From Halanaerobiales bacterium (lineage in GTDB: Bacteria; Bacillota; Halanaerobiia; Halanaerobiales; Halanaerobiaceae), in assembly GCA_016278485.1 (NCBI GenBank), contig JADQBT010000002.1, forward strand, positions 291,601-355,600: a DNA stretch of 64,000 nucleotides, given 5' to 3'. The stretch's first letter is position 1; every line of letters starts with the position of its first letter. Under the pieces are notes generated by a model that was not told the DNA's origin, made no database searches, and was given only the letters and a program-made list of their open reading frames with translations. This document shows positions 18,172-27,386 of the stretch, piece by piece. The translations under genes were made by a program, and so were the position numbers.

Positions 18172-18177
18172 CATCAA

Positions 18178-19518
18178 TTATTTACCTAAAAAAGGAATAT
18201 TCAATCCTCTTGATTTTCCATGAGAACTATTCATCTGTTTCATCATCTTTTTTGTTTGTTTAAACTGTTTTAATAACCTATTAACTTCCTGAATACTTGT
18301 TCCACTTCCCTGAGAAATCCTACGACGGCGACTACCATTTAAAATTTCTGGTTTTCTACGCTCTTCAGGTGTCATAGAATTAATAATTGCTTCTATATGA
18401 TCAAGTTGCTTATCATCAAATTGCATATTTTTTAATTGTTTAGCACCACTCATACCAGGAATCATACCTAATATTTCATCCATAGGTCCCATATTTCTCA
18501 ATTGTTCCATCTGTTCTAAAAAATCTTGAAGAGTAAATGCATTTTTCCTTAACTTTTCTTCAAGTTCTTCCGCCTTCTTTTGGTCAATGCTAGCCTCAGC
18601 TTTTTCTATAAGGCTTAAAACATCACCCATACCAAGAATACGAGAAGCTACACGGTCAGGATGAAAGGGCTCTAAATCTTCTAATTTTTCTCCCATACCA
18701 GCAAATTTAATTGGTTTGCCTGTTACTGCCTTTACAGAAAGAGCAGCACCTCCACGAGCATCGCCATCCATTTTAGTCAATACAACCCCATCAATGCCAA
18801 GTGCTTCATCAAAATTTTCAGCAACATTAACGGCATCTTGACCGGTCATTGAATCAACTACAAGTAAAATTTCATGTGGATTAACTTTACGCTTGATAGA
18901 TTTTAATTCATCCATCATCTTTGCATCAATGTGTAATCTTCCTGCAGTATCAAGTATAATTGTATCTAAATTATTTGATTGTGCATAATTAATACTACCT
19001 TTAGCAATATCAACTGGATTAGTGGCATCTCCCATAGAAAATACTGGAACATCTAATCTATCTCCCAGGACCTGCAATTGTTTAATTGCAGCTGGACGAT
19101 AAATATCGCCTGCAACTAGTAATGGTTGTTTACCTTGTTTTTTCAGTCTTTTAGCTAACTTACCAGAACTGGTTGTTTTACCAGAGCCCTGCAGTCCAAC
19201 CATCATAATTATACTAGGGGGGTTCTCTGAAAATGTTAAATCAGCTGTTGTTCCACCCATCAGTTTTTGTAATTCATCATTTACAATTTTAATAACTTGT
19301 TGGGCTGGAGATAAACTTTCCATTACTTCATGGCCAACAGCACGTACTTCTATTTTTTTTATGAAATTTTTTACAACTTTATAATTAACATCTGCTTCAA
19401 GGAGGGCCATCTTCACCTCTCGTAAAGCACCTTTCACATCTTTCTCATTTAATTTACCTTTACCTCTTAACTTATCTAATGTTCCCTGTAACTTCTCCGC
19501 TAAACCTGAAAATATCAT
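18178..19518 (-). CDS. ffh: Signal recognition particle protein Ffh
   Basis: GTPase of the SRP that binds signal sequences and delivers ribosomes to FtsY. The 446 residues contain the N-terminal four-helix bundle and the G domain: GLQGSGKTTSSGKLA (about 108), DTAGRLHID (about 191) and TKMDGDARGG (about 248). A methionine-rich M domain (about 300-430) carries GMIPGM and the SRP-RNA-binding RRRRISQGSGTS motif. The ATG at 19518 has GGAGG upstream. The gene encoding SRP RNA is not in the window. It is transcribed with ylxM upstream. Confidence 0.98.
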   Translation of the reverse strand: MIFSGLAEKLQGTLDKLRGKGKLNEKDVKGALREVKMALLEADVNYKVVKNFIKKIEVRAVGHEVMESLSPAQQVIKIVNDELQKLMGGTTADLTFSENPPSIIMMVGLQGSGKTTSSGKLAKRLKKQGKQPLLVAGDIYRPAAIKQLQVLGDRLDVPVFSMGDATNPVDIAKGSINYAQSNNLDTIILDTAGRLHIDAKMMDELKSIKRKVNPHEILLVVDSMTGQDAVNVAENFDEALGIDGVVLTKMDGDARGGAALSVKAVTGKPIKFAGMGEKLEDLEPFHPDRVASRILGMGDVLSLIEKAEASIDQKKAEELEEKLRKNAFTLQDFLEQMEQLRNMGPMDEILGMIPGMSGAKQLKNMQFDDKQLDHIEAIINSMTPEERRKPEILNGSRRRRISQGSGTSIQEVNRLLKQFKQTKKMMKQMNSSHGKSRGLNIPFLGK

Positions 19519-19531
19519 TATTTATCCTCCT

Positions 19532-19876
19532 CTACAGGGTCTTTCTAATTATTAATAATTGTCTTTTAAGCTGGTCCAGCAAATTTTCATCATCTAAAAG
19601 ACCTTGCTTTAATAATTCTTCTAGTCGATCAATTTCTCTTCTTAAAAGATTATATTTATGAACAAGTCCAAGTTTATCTTCATAATCACGCAGGCTTTCC
19701 TCACTTCGCTTAAGATGATCATAAACTCCCTGTCTACTTATCCCAGCATTTGTTGCAATTTCCGCCAAGGAAAGATCTTGATAGTAATACTGGCGAACTA
19801 TATTTTGTTGCTTATCTGTTAGTAGATTACCGTAAAAGTCAAATAGCAATCCAATCTCTATTGTTTTATTTAACAA
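19532..19876 (-). CDS. ylxM: YlxM/UPF0122 helix-turn-helix protein
   Basis: A 114-residue sigma-factor-like helix-turn-helix protein (LTDKQQNIVRQYYYQDLSLA, then EIATNAGISRQGVYDHLKRS) of the YlxM family, encoded directly upstream of ffh in many Firmicutes and thought to modulate SRP function. The start is a TTG at 19876 with AGGTGA upstream. It is the first gene behind the promoter at 19921-19949. Confidence 0.92.
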   Translation of the reverse strand: MLNKTIEIGLLFDFYGNLLTDKQQNIVRQYYYQDLSLAEIATNAGISRQGVYDHLKRSEESLRDYEDKLGLVHKYNLLRREIDRLEELLKQGLLDDENLLDQLKRQLLIIRKTL

Positions 19877-19920
19877 AAAATATCACCTGCAGTGTTAAGT
19901 ATTTTACCTTTACAGATGAT

Positions 19921-19949
19921 ATTCTAATATATTTTATTCAATTTGTCAA
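19921..19949 (-). promoter_or_regulatory. Sigma-A promoter of the ylxM-ffh-rpsP operon
   Basis: TTGACA (plus coordinates 19944-19949), a 17-base spacer and TAGAAT (19921-19926) on the minus strand closely match the vegetative consensus. It lies 45 bases upstream of the ylxM start, between ylxM and ftsY, and would drive the translation-factor operon towards rplS. Confidence 0.8.
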
Positions 19950-19992
19950 GCTAATCCAGAATTAAAATCTAATTTTTATTTCGAAAATTAAT

Positions 19993-20970
19993 TTATTTAT
20001 CTGCAAACAAAGCATCAACAAACTCCTTGGGGTGAAAGTCCTGTAAGTCCTCAGCAGCTTCACCAATTCCAATTAATTTAATAGGAATGCCAAGTTCATT
20101 TTTAACAGCAATTACAACTCCACCTTTAGCTGTCCCATCAAGTTTCGTTAAGGCAATACCATCTACAGCAACTGCCTTATCAAATAACTTAGCCTGTGAA
20201 ATTGCATTTTGACCAGTAGTGGCATCTAGCACCAGCAAGACTTCTACATGAGCATCAGAAGCTTCTCTTTCTATAACTCTTTTCACCTTTTTTAATTCAT
20301 CCATCAAATTTTTCTGGGTATGAAGCCTACCAGCTGTATCTACAATTAGAACATCAGCATTTTTTGACCTAGCTGATTGAACTGCATCATAAGCAACCGC
20401 AGCGGAATCAGAACCTTCCTGTTGGGCAATCACATTTATACCGAGCCTATCACCCCAAACCTCTAATTGATCGATTGCTCCTGCCCGAAATGTATCTCCG
20501 GCAGCAAGCATTACTTTTTTGTCTTTATCCTTAAATTTTTTGGCAATTTTAGCAATGGTAGTTGTTTTACCAGCCCCATTAACACCCACAACCATCAGAA
20601 CATTTAAACCTTCCGCTAACTCTAATCCACCATCTTCTTCTTGCAACATAACAGCAAGCTTAGCATGAAATAATTCCATTAGTGCATCTGTTGTTTTAAT
20701 TTTTTCTTCTTCTACAGCAACTTCAAGCTCTTCAATCAGCTGCATAGTAGTGTGTACACCAACGTCTGCCTGAATAAGAACCTCTTCTAATTCTTCAAAT
20801 AATTCATCATCTATTACTAAATGATTACTAAAAATATTTGTTACTTTATCAACTAATCCATGTCTCGTTTTAGCAAGCCCCTCTTTTAAACGCGATATTA
20901 ATCCTTTATTTTTATCTTCTATAACCTCTTTATCTTTATTTTTTTCTTTGTTTCTACCAAAAAAATTCAT
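19993..20970 (-). CDS. ftsY: SRP receptor GTPase FtsY
   Basis: Membrane-associated receptor for the SRP. The 325-residue protein has a short charged N-terminal region (MNFFGRNKEKNKDKE) and then NG domains with GVNGAGKTTTIAKIA (about 131), DTFRAGA, DTAGRLHTQ (about 215) and TKLDGTAKGG (about 276). There is no long acidic A domain, as usual in Firmicutes. The start codon shares its last base region with the smc stop (GGTTAATG), so ftsY is probably translated from the smc transcript. Confidence 0.97.
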   Translation of the reverse strand: MNFFGRNKEKNKDKEVIEDKNKGLISRLKEGLAKTRHGLVDKVTNIFSNHLVIDDELFEELEEVLIQADVGVHTTMQLIEELEVAVEEEKIKTTDALMELFHAKLAVMLQEEDGGLELAEGLNVLMVVGVNGAGKTTTIAKIAKKFKDKDKKVMLAAGDTFRAGAIDQLEVWGDRLGINVIAQQEGSDSAAVAYDAVQSARSKNADVLIVDTAGRLHTQKNLMDELKKVKRVIEREASDAHVEVLLVLDATTGQNAISQAKLFDKAVAVDGIALTKLDGTAKGGVVIAVKNELGIPIKLIGIGEAAEDLQDFHPKEFVDALFADK

Positions 20971-23900
20971 TAACCTGTCTCCTTTCTGGCTGTAATATGT
21001 TCTTCTATTTGTTTTTCATTTAATTCTAATGATAATAAGCGTGATACTCCTGATTCAGACATAGTCACTCCATAAAGTGTATCTACTTCTGTCATCATAT
21101 AGCGTCTATGTGTAATTATAATAAACTGAGCTATTTCTCCATATCTTCTAATGAATTTAGCAAACCGAGTTACATTAACATCATCAAGCGGTGCGTCAAT
21201 CTCATCAAGTACATAAAAAGGACTTGGTTTTACTTTTAAAAATGCAAAAACTAAGGCAATAGCTGTTAAAGCTCGTTCTCCACCTGATAGTAATGATAAG
21301 CTTTTTAAATTTTTACCTGGCGGTTGTGCATTTATATTTACACCTGTTTTTAATAAATCATCAGGTTCAGATAGAATAAGTTCTGCTCGGCCGCCCGAAA
21401 ATAATTCTCTAAAAATCTGGCTAAATTCTTTTTTCACTTTTATAAATGTATTAGCAAATAAATCTGCCATTGTTGTTTCAATATCAGTAATAACTGATAT
21501 TATTGTCTCCTTTGCTTTCAATAAATCATGTTGTTGTTCTTTTAAAAAGTCAAGTCGATCTTTTAATTCAATAAACTCATCTATAGCTGCCTCATTAACA
21601 GGATGTAATTTATTACATGCTTTTTTGAATTCATCTATTTTATTTTTAACAACTTTTTCATCTTCATCTGAAATTTTGATTAACTCTTCTTTTGGAATTT
21701 CCCCAGGAATAAAACCATAATCTTTTTCTAAAGTATTTTTAATTCTTTCTATTTTTGAATATTGTCTATCATACTTTAGATCTATCGCATGGAATTCATC
21801 TTTTCTTTTATTTAATTCCTTCTGAAGTTTAATCAGTTGATTATCACCTTGATCAACTTTTAACTGTACTTTTTTAATTTCTTCGGTAAGATTATCTCTT
21901 AAATTAACTAACTCTTCCTTCTGCTTATTTAATTCGTTTCTTTTCTTATCTAGATTTATAGTCCGATTATCAATACTATCAATATTAGCATCTGCCTCTG
22001 CTAAACTGTTATTCAACTCTTCCAGTTGTATCTCGAGATCATTAATTTCCTCTTTAAGATTGGTTCTATCCTCTTCAAGTGATTCTTTCTGTTGATTGAC
22101 TCGGGCTAGTTCAATCTTTTTTTCTGTCATACAGCTACGGAGTTTTTCCATATTATCTTTAATTTTATTTAAATTAGCTTCCAATAAATCAACTTCTTCT
22201 TGATCTTGCACAAAACCATTATTTATAGCAGCAATATCTTCTTTAATTTCGGCTTCTTTCCGATCAAATTCACCTAACTTGCTATGTAAATCATTATACC
22301 TTTTTTCCAAACTTGCAAGTTCAGATTGTAATTGTTCTAATCTATCAATAATATTATTATAATCATTTTGATAATCATTCAACTCAAAACGCAGTTGATT
22401 AATCTCTTCTTTACAGTTATTTATCTCTTTTTGCAAATTTTCTCGTTTTTCTTCTTCATGGCGCAGTTCTTCCTGTTTTAAGGTTGTCTTATTATGTAGT
22501 ACCTCTAATTCATTTTCCAGATCATCTATTTGTCTGGAACGGCCAAGTAAATTTGGTCCATTATTTTTCTTTTTGCTACCACCAGAAATTGCTCCACCAG
22601 GGTAGACTACATCACCATCTAATGTGACAATTTGAATATTATTAGCTGCTGATTTAGAAATTTCGACTGCAGCATCAATATTTTTAGCAACAACAATTCT
22701 CCCCATCAAGTTGTTAAACACGCTTAATAACTTGTCCGGAAAATCGACTAAATCAACTGCCAAACCAAGATAACCAGGCATTTTTACAATCTTATCAAGC
22801 TGATGATCAGTTAGTCTTGATCCACTTACCATATTTAATGGTAAGAAAGTTGCCCTACCTTTACCTGTTGTTTTAAGATAATTTACAGCTTTTCGGGCAG
22901 TTTGATCAGTCTCCACAACAATATTCTGCATTTTAGCCCCTAATGCAGTCTCTATAGCAGTTTCATGTGTTTTCTTTACTTCCATCAATTCCGCAATAAC
23001 GCCAATTATACCATTAAATTGATCTATATTATTTAATAAATTTCTAACACCATTGTAATATCCACGATGATCTTCTTCCATATTTTTGAGTAATTTTAAA
23101 TTTGATCTTTTTCCTTGAGCTGTTTCTTTAAGATTATCAAAATCAGCTCTTTTATTCTCAATATTGGCTGTAGATTCATTATACTGATTAAATAAATCTT
23201 CTAAAAGATTTTGCTTGGTTTCAATAGTAGTCTTAATATCATTTATCTGAACTGACTTATTTTCTTTTTTTACTTTTAACCTCTCTTTTTCAGTTAAAAA
23301 ATTGCTTCTTTTTTCTCTGGTTTCTTCAATTTGTTTTTCATTAAAAATAATTCTTTCCGATATTTTTTCTTTCTCTCTTTCAATTTCACGTAAATTTTGA
23401 TCATTTGTTTTTATCCCACCAGATAAATTAGAGATTTTATCCTTTGTCTGCTGATGGCTATTTTCCAAATCGACTAGAGAATTTTTAAGTTCAGTTATTA
23501 CAGTCTTAATACTATTTTCCTGCTTAAGCTTATTTTGAAACTTCTCAGTAAAAATTTCTAATTTATCTCGAGATTTTTTCAATGATTCCTGGCCTGTTTT
23601 ATAATCATATTTTAATTTATCTTTATTTTTTTGAACTCCTTTTTTACGCTCTTGCAGTACATTTAAGGAATTGGCAATTTCATTTAATTTGTTGCCGGTC
23701 TGAAAGAAATCTTCATCTGCATCATTTTTCTTTATTTCAAGATCGCGAAGTTTTGATTTATCTTGTTCAAGACTATCTGATAAGTAGGTGAATTTAGCTT
23801 GTATTTGCTCTAAATCATTTTCAAGTCTGCTCCGCTTAGTTTCTGTATACCTAAAATCATCAATTAAAGTAAGCCATTGTTTATTTAAAAGACTAACTTC

Positions 23901-24584
23901 AAGTTCTTTCAATTCACTACTGATTCGTTTGTATTTTTTTGCCTTTTCGGCAGCTTTTTCCAATGGTTTATATTGTCTTTCCAATTCACTGATTAAATCC
24001 TGAACACGGTCAAGATCATGATCAGTTTTTTCCAATCTATTTCTTGCTTCATCTTTTCTAGATTTATGACTGGTTATTCCAGCAGCTTCTTCAAATAATT
24101 CTCGTAATTTATCAGGTTTACTATGGATAATCGAATCAATCTTCCCTTGACCAACTATTGCATAGCCATCACTACCAAGACCAGTATCCATCAGCAACAT
24201 TTCTATATCTTTCAAACGACAAGATGCTCCATTAATTAAATAATCGCCTCGGCCATCTTCATCAACTTTTCTCGTAATAGTAACTTCATCACCATCAAGA
24301 GCTAATTTATTTTCAGTGTTATCAAAAAATAGTGTTACACTGGCTTCATGTAGTTGCTTGCGTTCACTGCTACCAGCAAAAATTACATCAGCCATTCTAC
24401 TACCTCTTAAAGTACGAGCACTCTGTTCACCCAAAACCCATCGTACAGCATCAACAATATTACTTTTACCACTACCATTTGGTCCAACAATTGCTGTAAT
24501 ATTTGTATTAATTTCTACATCAGTTTTTTTAGCAAAAGACTTGAATCCTTTTAATCTAATTTTTTTTAGAAAAATTTTTATCAC
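20970..24584 (-). CDS. smc: Chromosome segregation SMC ATPase
   Basis: Core of the Smc-ScpAB condensin that organises and segregates the chromosome. About 1,200 residues: an N-terminal head with GPNGSGKSNIVDAVRWVLG (about 34), long coiled coils and a hinge around 520-650 (GVIAELMEV...GATFLPL). A C-terminal head carries the LSGGERALTAIA signature and the VLDEIDAPLDD Walker B. The listed start is an in-frame GTG. That GTG lies inside GAGGTGAT, which itself looks like the ribosome site for an ATT at 24575, giving the family-like N-terminus FLKKIRLKGFKSFA. The true start is therefore uncertain by three codons. ScpA and ScpB are encoded at 28-29 kb. Confidence 0.97.
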   Translation of the reverse strand: MIKIFLKKIRLKGFKSFAKKTDVEINTNITAIVGPNGSGKSNIVDAVRWVLGEQSARTLRGSRMADVIFAGSSERKQLHEASVTLFFDNTENKLALDGDEVTITRKVDEDGRGDYLINGASCRLKDIEMLLMDTGLGSDGYAIVGQGKIDSIIHSKPDKLRELFEEAAGITSHKSRKDEARNRLEKTDHDLDRVQDLISELERQYKPLEKAAEKAKKYKRISSELKELEVSLLNKQWLTLIDDFRYTETKRSRLENDLEQIQAKFTYLSDSLEQDKSKLRDLEIKKNDADEDFFQTGNKLNEIANSLNVLQERKKGVQKNKDKLKYDYKTGQESLKKSRDKLEIFTEKFQNKLKQENSIKTVITELKNSLVDLENSHQQTKDKISNLSGGIKTNDQNLREIEREKEKISERIIFNEKQIEETREKRSNFLTEKERLKVKKENKSVQINDIKTTIETKQNLLEDLFNQYNESTANIENKRADFDNLKETAQGKRSNLKLLKNMEEDHRGYYNGVRNLLNNIDQFNGIIGVIAELMEVKKTHETAIETALGAKMQNIVVETDQTARKAVNYLKTTGKGRATFLPLNMVSGSRLTDHQLDKIVKMPGYLGLAVDLVDFPDKLLSVFNNLMGRIVVAKNIDAAVEISKSAANNIQIVTLDGDVVYPGGAISGGSKKKNNGPNLLGRSRQIDDLENELEVLHNKTTLKQEELRHEEEKRENLQKEINNCKEEINQLRFELNDYQNDYNNIIDRLEQLQSELASLEKRYNDLHSKLGEFDRKEAEIKEDIAAINNGFVQDQEEVDLLEANLNKIKDNMEKLRSCMTEKKIELARVNQQKESLEEDRTNLKEEINDLEIQLEELNNSLAEADANIDSIDNRTINLDKKRNELNKQKEELVNLRDNLTEEIKKVQLKVDQGDNQLIKLQKELNKRKDEFHAIDLKYDRQYSKIERIKNTLEKDYGFIPGEIPKEELIKISDEDEKVVKNKIDEFKKACNKLHPVNEAAIDEFIELKDRLDFLKEQQHDLLKAKETIISVITDIETTMADLFANTFIKVKKEFSQIFRELFSGGRAELILSEPDDLLKTGVNINAQPPGKNLKSLSLLSGGERALTAIALVFAFLKVKPSPFYVLDEIDAPLDDVNVTRFAKFIRRYGEIAQFIIITHRRYMMTEVDTLYGVTMSESGVSRLLSLELNEKQIEEHITARKETG

Positions 24585-24611
24585 CTCAATGACTTCATAT
24601 ATTAAACAATC

Positions 24612-24637
24612 AAAAACCTACCCTGACGGATAGGTTT
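24612..24637 (-). terminator. Terminator after spoVS
   Basis: AAACCTATCC and GGGTAGGTTTTT on the minus strand pair around a four-base loop and run into a T tract, just past the spoVS stop. spoVS thus appears to be monocistronic and smc begins a new unit. Confidence 0.85.
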
Positions 24638-24659
24638 GGGCGAAAACATGTTTATCATC

Positions 24660-24920
24660 CTAGCGTGGTGAAACAAGAAATTTCAATGCAGTTCGTTCTT
24701 CTCCATCAATCTCAATCTCTGTAAAGGCTGGAATCATCACTAAATCCATTCCATTTGGTGCAACATAACCTCTAGCAATAGCGATGGACTTAGTAGTCTG
24801 ATTGACTGCACCAGCACCAATAGCTTGCATTTCGGCCTTACCCTGTTCGCGAAGAACAGCAGCAAGTGCACCAGCAACTGACTTTGGGTCAGATTTTGAC
24901 GAGACTTTTAAAACTTCCAT
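24660..24920 (-). CDS. spoVS: Stage V sporulation protein S
   Basis: An 86-residue Alba-like protein needed at several stages of sporulation in Bacillus. The sequence is almost a family consensus: MEVLKVSSKSDPKSVAGALA, QAIGAGAVNQTTKSIAIARG and a C-terminal RTALKFLVSPR. GGAGG lies twelve bases before the ATG, slightly far. A candidate sigma-H promoter is at 25006-25034 and a terminator follows the gene. Confidence 0.97.
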   Translation of the reverse strand: MEVLKVSSKSDPKSVAGALAAVLREQGKAEMQAIGAGAVNQTTKSIAIARGYVAPNGMDLVMIPAFTEIEIDGEERTALKFLVSPR

Positions 24921-25005
24921 ATGTCATAAACGCCTCCTTTAATTATTGTGCCAAGCATGCTGCAATTATTACTTGTTTTCTAAAAATTGAATCTCTTATA
25001 AATTT

Positions 25006-25034
25006 ATATTCGATAAAGACAGTATAATACCTTC
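25006..25034 (-). promoter_or_regulatory. Candidate sigma-H promoter of spoVS
   Basis: On the minus strand GAAGGTATT (25026-25034), eleven bases, then ATCGAATAT (25006-25014) fit the sigma-H pattern RNAGGAWWW-N11/12-RNNGAATWW with one mismatch. spoVS is sigma-H dependent in Bacillus. The promoter begins one base past the rluB stop codon, leaving an untranslated leader of about 80 bases. Confidence 0.6.
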
Positions 25035-25766
25035 TTATTTGCTAACAAACTCATTTTCAAGATTTTTTAACCTTTTTACTTCAGATTCCGACAAATACCT
25101 AAACTCACCTTCATGCAAACCTTCTATAGTTAAAAAAGCTATGGCTAAACGACGTAAGCTAATGACTGAATAGCCTATTTTATCACACATTCTTCTTACC
25201 TGTCGATTCCTGCCTTCATGAATTGTGATGTTAAAAAGTGTTTTATTTCCTCTTTTTTCAATTGCGGATACTTGAGCAGGAGCTGTAATTTCTCCGGCAA
25301 GCTCTACTCCATTTTCTAATCTTTGAAAATCTTTTATTTGGGGAGTTCCTGCTACTTCAACTTGATATTTCTTATCAATTTCGTGTGAAGGATGGGTTAA
25401 AAAATAGGTTAAATCACCATCATTTGTTAATAATAACAAACCTGAACTGTCATAATCAAGTCTTCCTACCGGATAAATTCGCTCAGTTAGCTCTGGTAAT
25501 AAATCAAGAACCGTATTACGACCCCTCGGATCATCCACAGTTGTAATATAAGATGTAGGTTTATTAAGCAAAATATATACCCTTTTCTCACGATTAATTA
25601 ACTTACCATCAACTTCAATATTATCTGCTGCTGGATCAACTTTAAAACCAAGTTCTGTAACCGTTTTGTTATTAACTTTAACTCTTCCCTCTGAAATTAT
25701 ATCTTCAGATTTTCTTCTAGACGCAATACCTGCATGTGCCATTACTTTTTGTAAACGTTCCATCAT
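25035..25766 (-). CDS. rluB: rRNA pseudouridine synthase, RluB/RsuA family
   Basis: Converts a uridine of 23S (or 16S) rRNA to pseudouridine. The 243 residues have an N-terminal S4 RNA-binding domain (ERLQKVMAHAGIASRRKSED) and a catalytic domain with GRLDYDSSGLLLLTNDG (about 101-117), whose aspartate is the nucleophile. A C-terminal EGRNRQVRRMCDKIGY follows. Two ATG codons follow AGGAGG. RluB is likelier than RsuA because the scpAB-dac-rluB order matches the Bacillus ypuL region. It is the last gene of the pcnB operon. Confidence 0.92.
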   Translation of the reverse strand: MMERLQKVMAHAGIASRRKSEDIISEGRVKVNNKTVTELGFKVDPAADNIEVDGKLINREKRVYILLNKPTSYITTVDDPRGRNTVLDLLPELTERIYPVGRLDYDSSGLLLLTNDGDLTYFLTHPSHEIDKKYQVEVAGTPQIKDFQRLENGVELAGEITAPAQVSAIEKRGNKTLFNITIHEGRNRQVRRMCDKIGYSVISLRRLAIAFLTIEGLHEGEFRYLSESEVKRLKNLENEFVSK

Positions 25767-25794
25767 CTACCTCCTAAAACTTAACAATAGTTTA

Positions 25795-26955
25795 TCATAA
25801 ATTATTTAAGAAAGCGAGCTGGTTAAAAATTTGATCTAAATTAATTTGTAACCAGCTAAGCAATCTTAAAAAGAATGACTGGTAGACAAGTTCGCGATCA
25901 GCAAAAAGATCTCGACTTACATGCAGTTTTTCACCTAAACGATATTCAATCTGACCAACTTTTTCTCCTTTACTTATTGGCAAAGATATTTCTTTATTAA
26001 GTGTAATTATTTTATTAATTTTTAACTTTCCACCTTTTTCAATTGTAACTGTTACTGGTTTTTTAACATATAGACCTAGTTCTCCCCCTTTGGCTTCTGG
26101 CCAGGAGAGTGTATGTATCAAACTATCTGCTTTTACTATTTCAATATTTTTATAATTTTCAAAACCATAGTCCATTAACTTTGAGTTTTCAAACCAGTCA
26201 TCTGGACTATTTAATGTAACAGCAATTACGGTACGTCCGTTTCGTGTAGAAGAACTTAACAGACAACGTCCAGCATTTTTTGTATAACCTGTTTTTCCTC
26301 CATCACAACCATCATATCTCCAAAGAAGTTTATTATGATTTCTTAACCCACGATCCCAATCATAACCAGGCCATGAAATTGTCTTATACTTTGTGGAGAT
26401 TATCTCTCTAAAAATATCATTTTGCATAGCATAACGCATAATTTTTGCTAAATCCAATGCCGTAGAATAGTGATTTTCTGCCGGCATCCCACTTGGATTA
26501 ACAAAATTAGAGTTTTTCGCACCTATCTCTTTTGCTTTAGCGTTCATCATTTTCGCAAATTCTTCAACTGAACCTCCAACATGTTCCGCTAAGGCAACTG
26601 CAGCATCATTACCAGATGCAAGTAAAATTCCATATAACATTTCTTTTACAGTTAATTTTTCACCTGGAATAAGATAAATTGATGAGCCTTCTTGATAAGC
26701 TGCCTTTTTACTTGTAACAACTATTTCATCTAATTTACTATTTTCAATTACAATTATTCCAGTTAAAACTTTTGTTAAACTTGCCGGAGGTCGTTTTGTA
26801 TCACCATTTTTGGCATAGAGAATCTGACCTGTTTCCTTGTCAATTAAAGCCGCTCCTGTAGCCGTAATTTGTGGAGGTTCTGCTGCCTGACTAAAGCCCG
26901 GCAACAATAATATTAGCATCATATTTAAAATAATACAAATCGCCAATTTATTCAT
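25795..26955 (-). CDS. D-alanyl-D-alanine carboxypeptidase (PBP5-like, sporulation-type)
   Basis: Trims the terminal D-alanine from peptidoglycan stem peptides. A cleavable signal peptide ends near GFSQAAEPP. The S11 motifs are PPASLTKVLTG (SxxK serine near residue 60), LLASGNDAA and GGKTGYTKNAG. The C-terminal region after about 290 resembles the PBP5 beta domain, and the last 25 residues form an amphipathic helix (LRLLSWLQINLDQIFNQLAF) likely to hold it to the membrane. Position between ytfJ/scpB and rluB corresponds to dacB in Bacillus. The ATG at 26955 has AGGTGA upstream. A second homologue lies at 39-40 kb. Confidence 0.93.
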   Translation of the reverse strand: MNKLAICIILNMMLILLLPGFSQAAEPPQITATGAALIDKETGQILYAKNGDTKRPPASLTKVLTGIIVIENSKLDEIVVTSKKAAYQEGSSIYLIPGEKLTVKEMLYGILLASGNDAAVALAEHVGGSVEEFAKMMNAKAKEIGAKNSNFVNPSGMPAENHYSTALDLAKIMRYAMQNDIFREIISTKYKTISWPGYDWDRGLRNHNKLLWRYDGCDGGKTGYTKNAGRCLLSSSTRNGRTVIAVTLNSPDDWFENSKLMDYGFENYKNIEIVKADSLIHTLSWPEAKGGELGLYVKKPVTVTIEKGGKLKINKIITLNKEISLPISKGEKVGQIEYRLGEKLHVSRDLFADRELVYQSFFLRLLSWLQINLDQIFNQLAFLNNL

Positions 26956-27016
26956 TATTTCACCTAGCCTGTGCAGATTTATTTAATTATATGTTTCAAA
27001 ACAAGGATTATCACCT

Positions 27017-27385
27017 TTACCGGTTTTTCATTAACTGCTGTAATTCTTGTATCAACTCAGGAGCAGCATTAATTATTCTCTCCCAGACTGCATTATCATT
27101 TAAAGGTAATAATTTAACTTGATTATCACTGACTACTAAAAAAGCCATGGGATGTAACAGGACACCAGCCCCACTTCCCCCTAAAAATGAACCCTTTTTT
27201 TCTTTATCCATAATTTTACCATCATCTCCACCAGCTGCAAAACCAAAACTGACCCGGGAAACTGGGATTATTACTGTCCCGTTTTTTGTCTCCACTGGGT
27301 CACCTACAATTTTATTTACATCAACCATTTCAATAATTCTTGTCATTATTGTATCCATTAATTTATCAATACTAGTATCATCCAT
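27017..27385 (-). CDS. ytfJ: Spore protein YtfJ/GerW family
   Basis: A 122-residue protein of the YtfJ family: VVDVNKIVGDPVE-like N-terminal part, then GTVIIPVSRVSFGFAAGG, GGSGAGVLLHPMAFLVV and a hydrophobic C-terminal end. Family members are made in the forespore and affect germination in Bacillus (GerW). No membrane segment or signal peptide is visible. GGAGGAG precedes the ATG. It lies one base from the DUF2953 gene, in the scpAB-dac operon. Confidence 0.92.
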   Translation of the reverse strand: MDDTSIDKLMDTIMTRIIEMVDVNKIVGDPVETKNGTVIIPVSRVSFGFAAGGDDGKIMDKEKKGSFLGGSGAGVLLHPMAFLVVSDNQVKLLPLNDNAVWERIINAAPELIQELQQLMKNR

Positions 27386-27386
27386 T

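Noticed and set aside
24316-24633. Plus-strand open frame opposite the start of smc
   Set aside because: Antisense to strongly conserved smc codons, no ribosome site, composition of a shadow frame; same reasoning for other long antisense frames, for example 4236-4508, 34994-35359 and 59045-59401.
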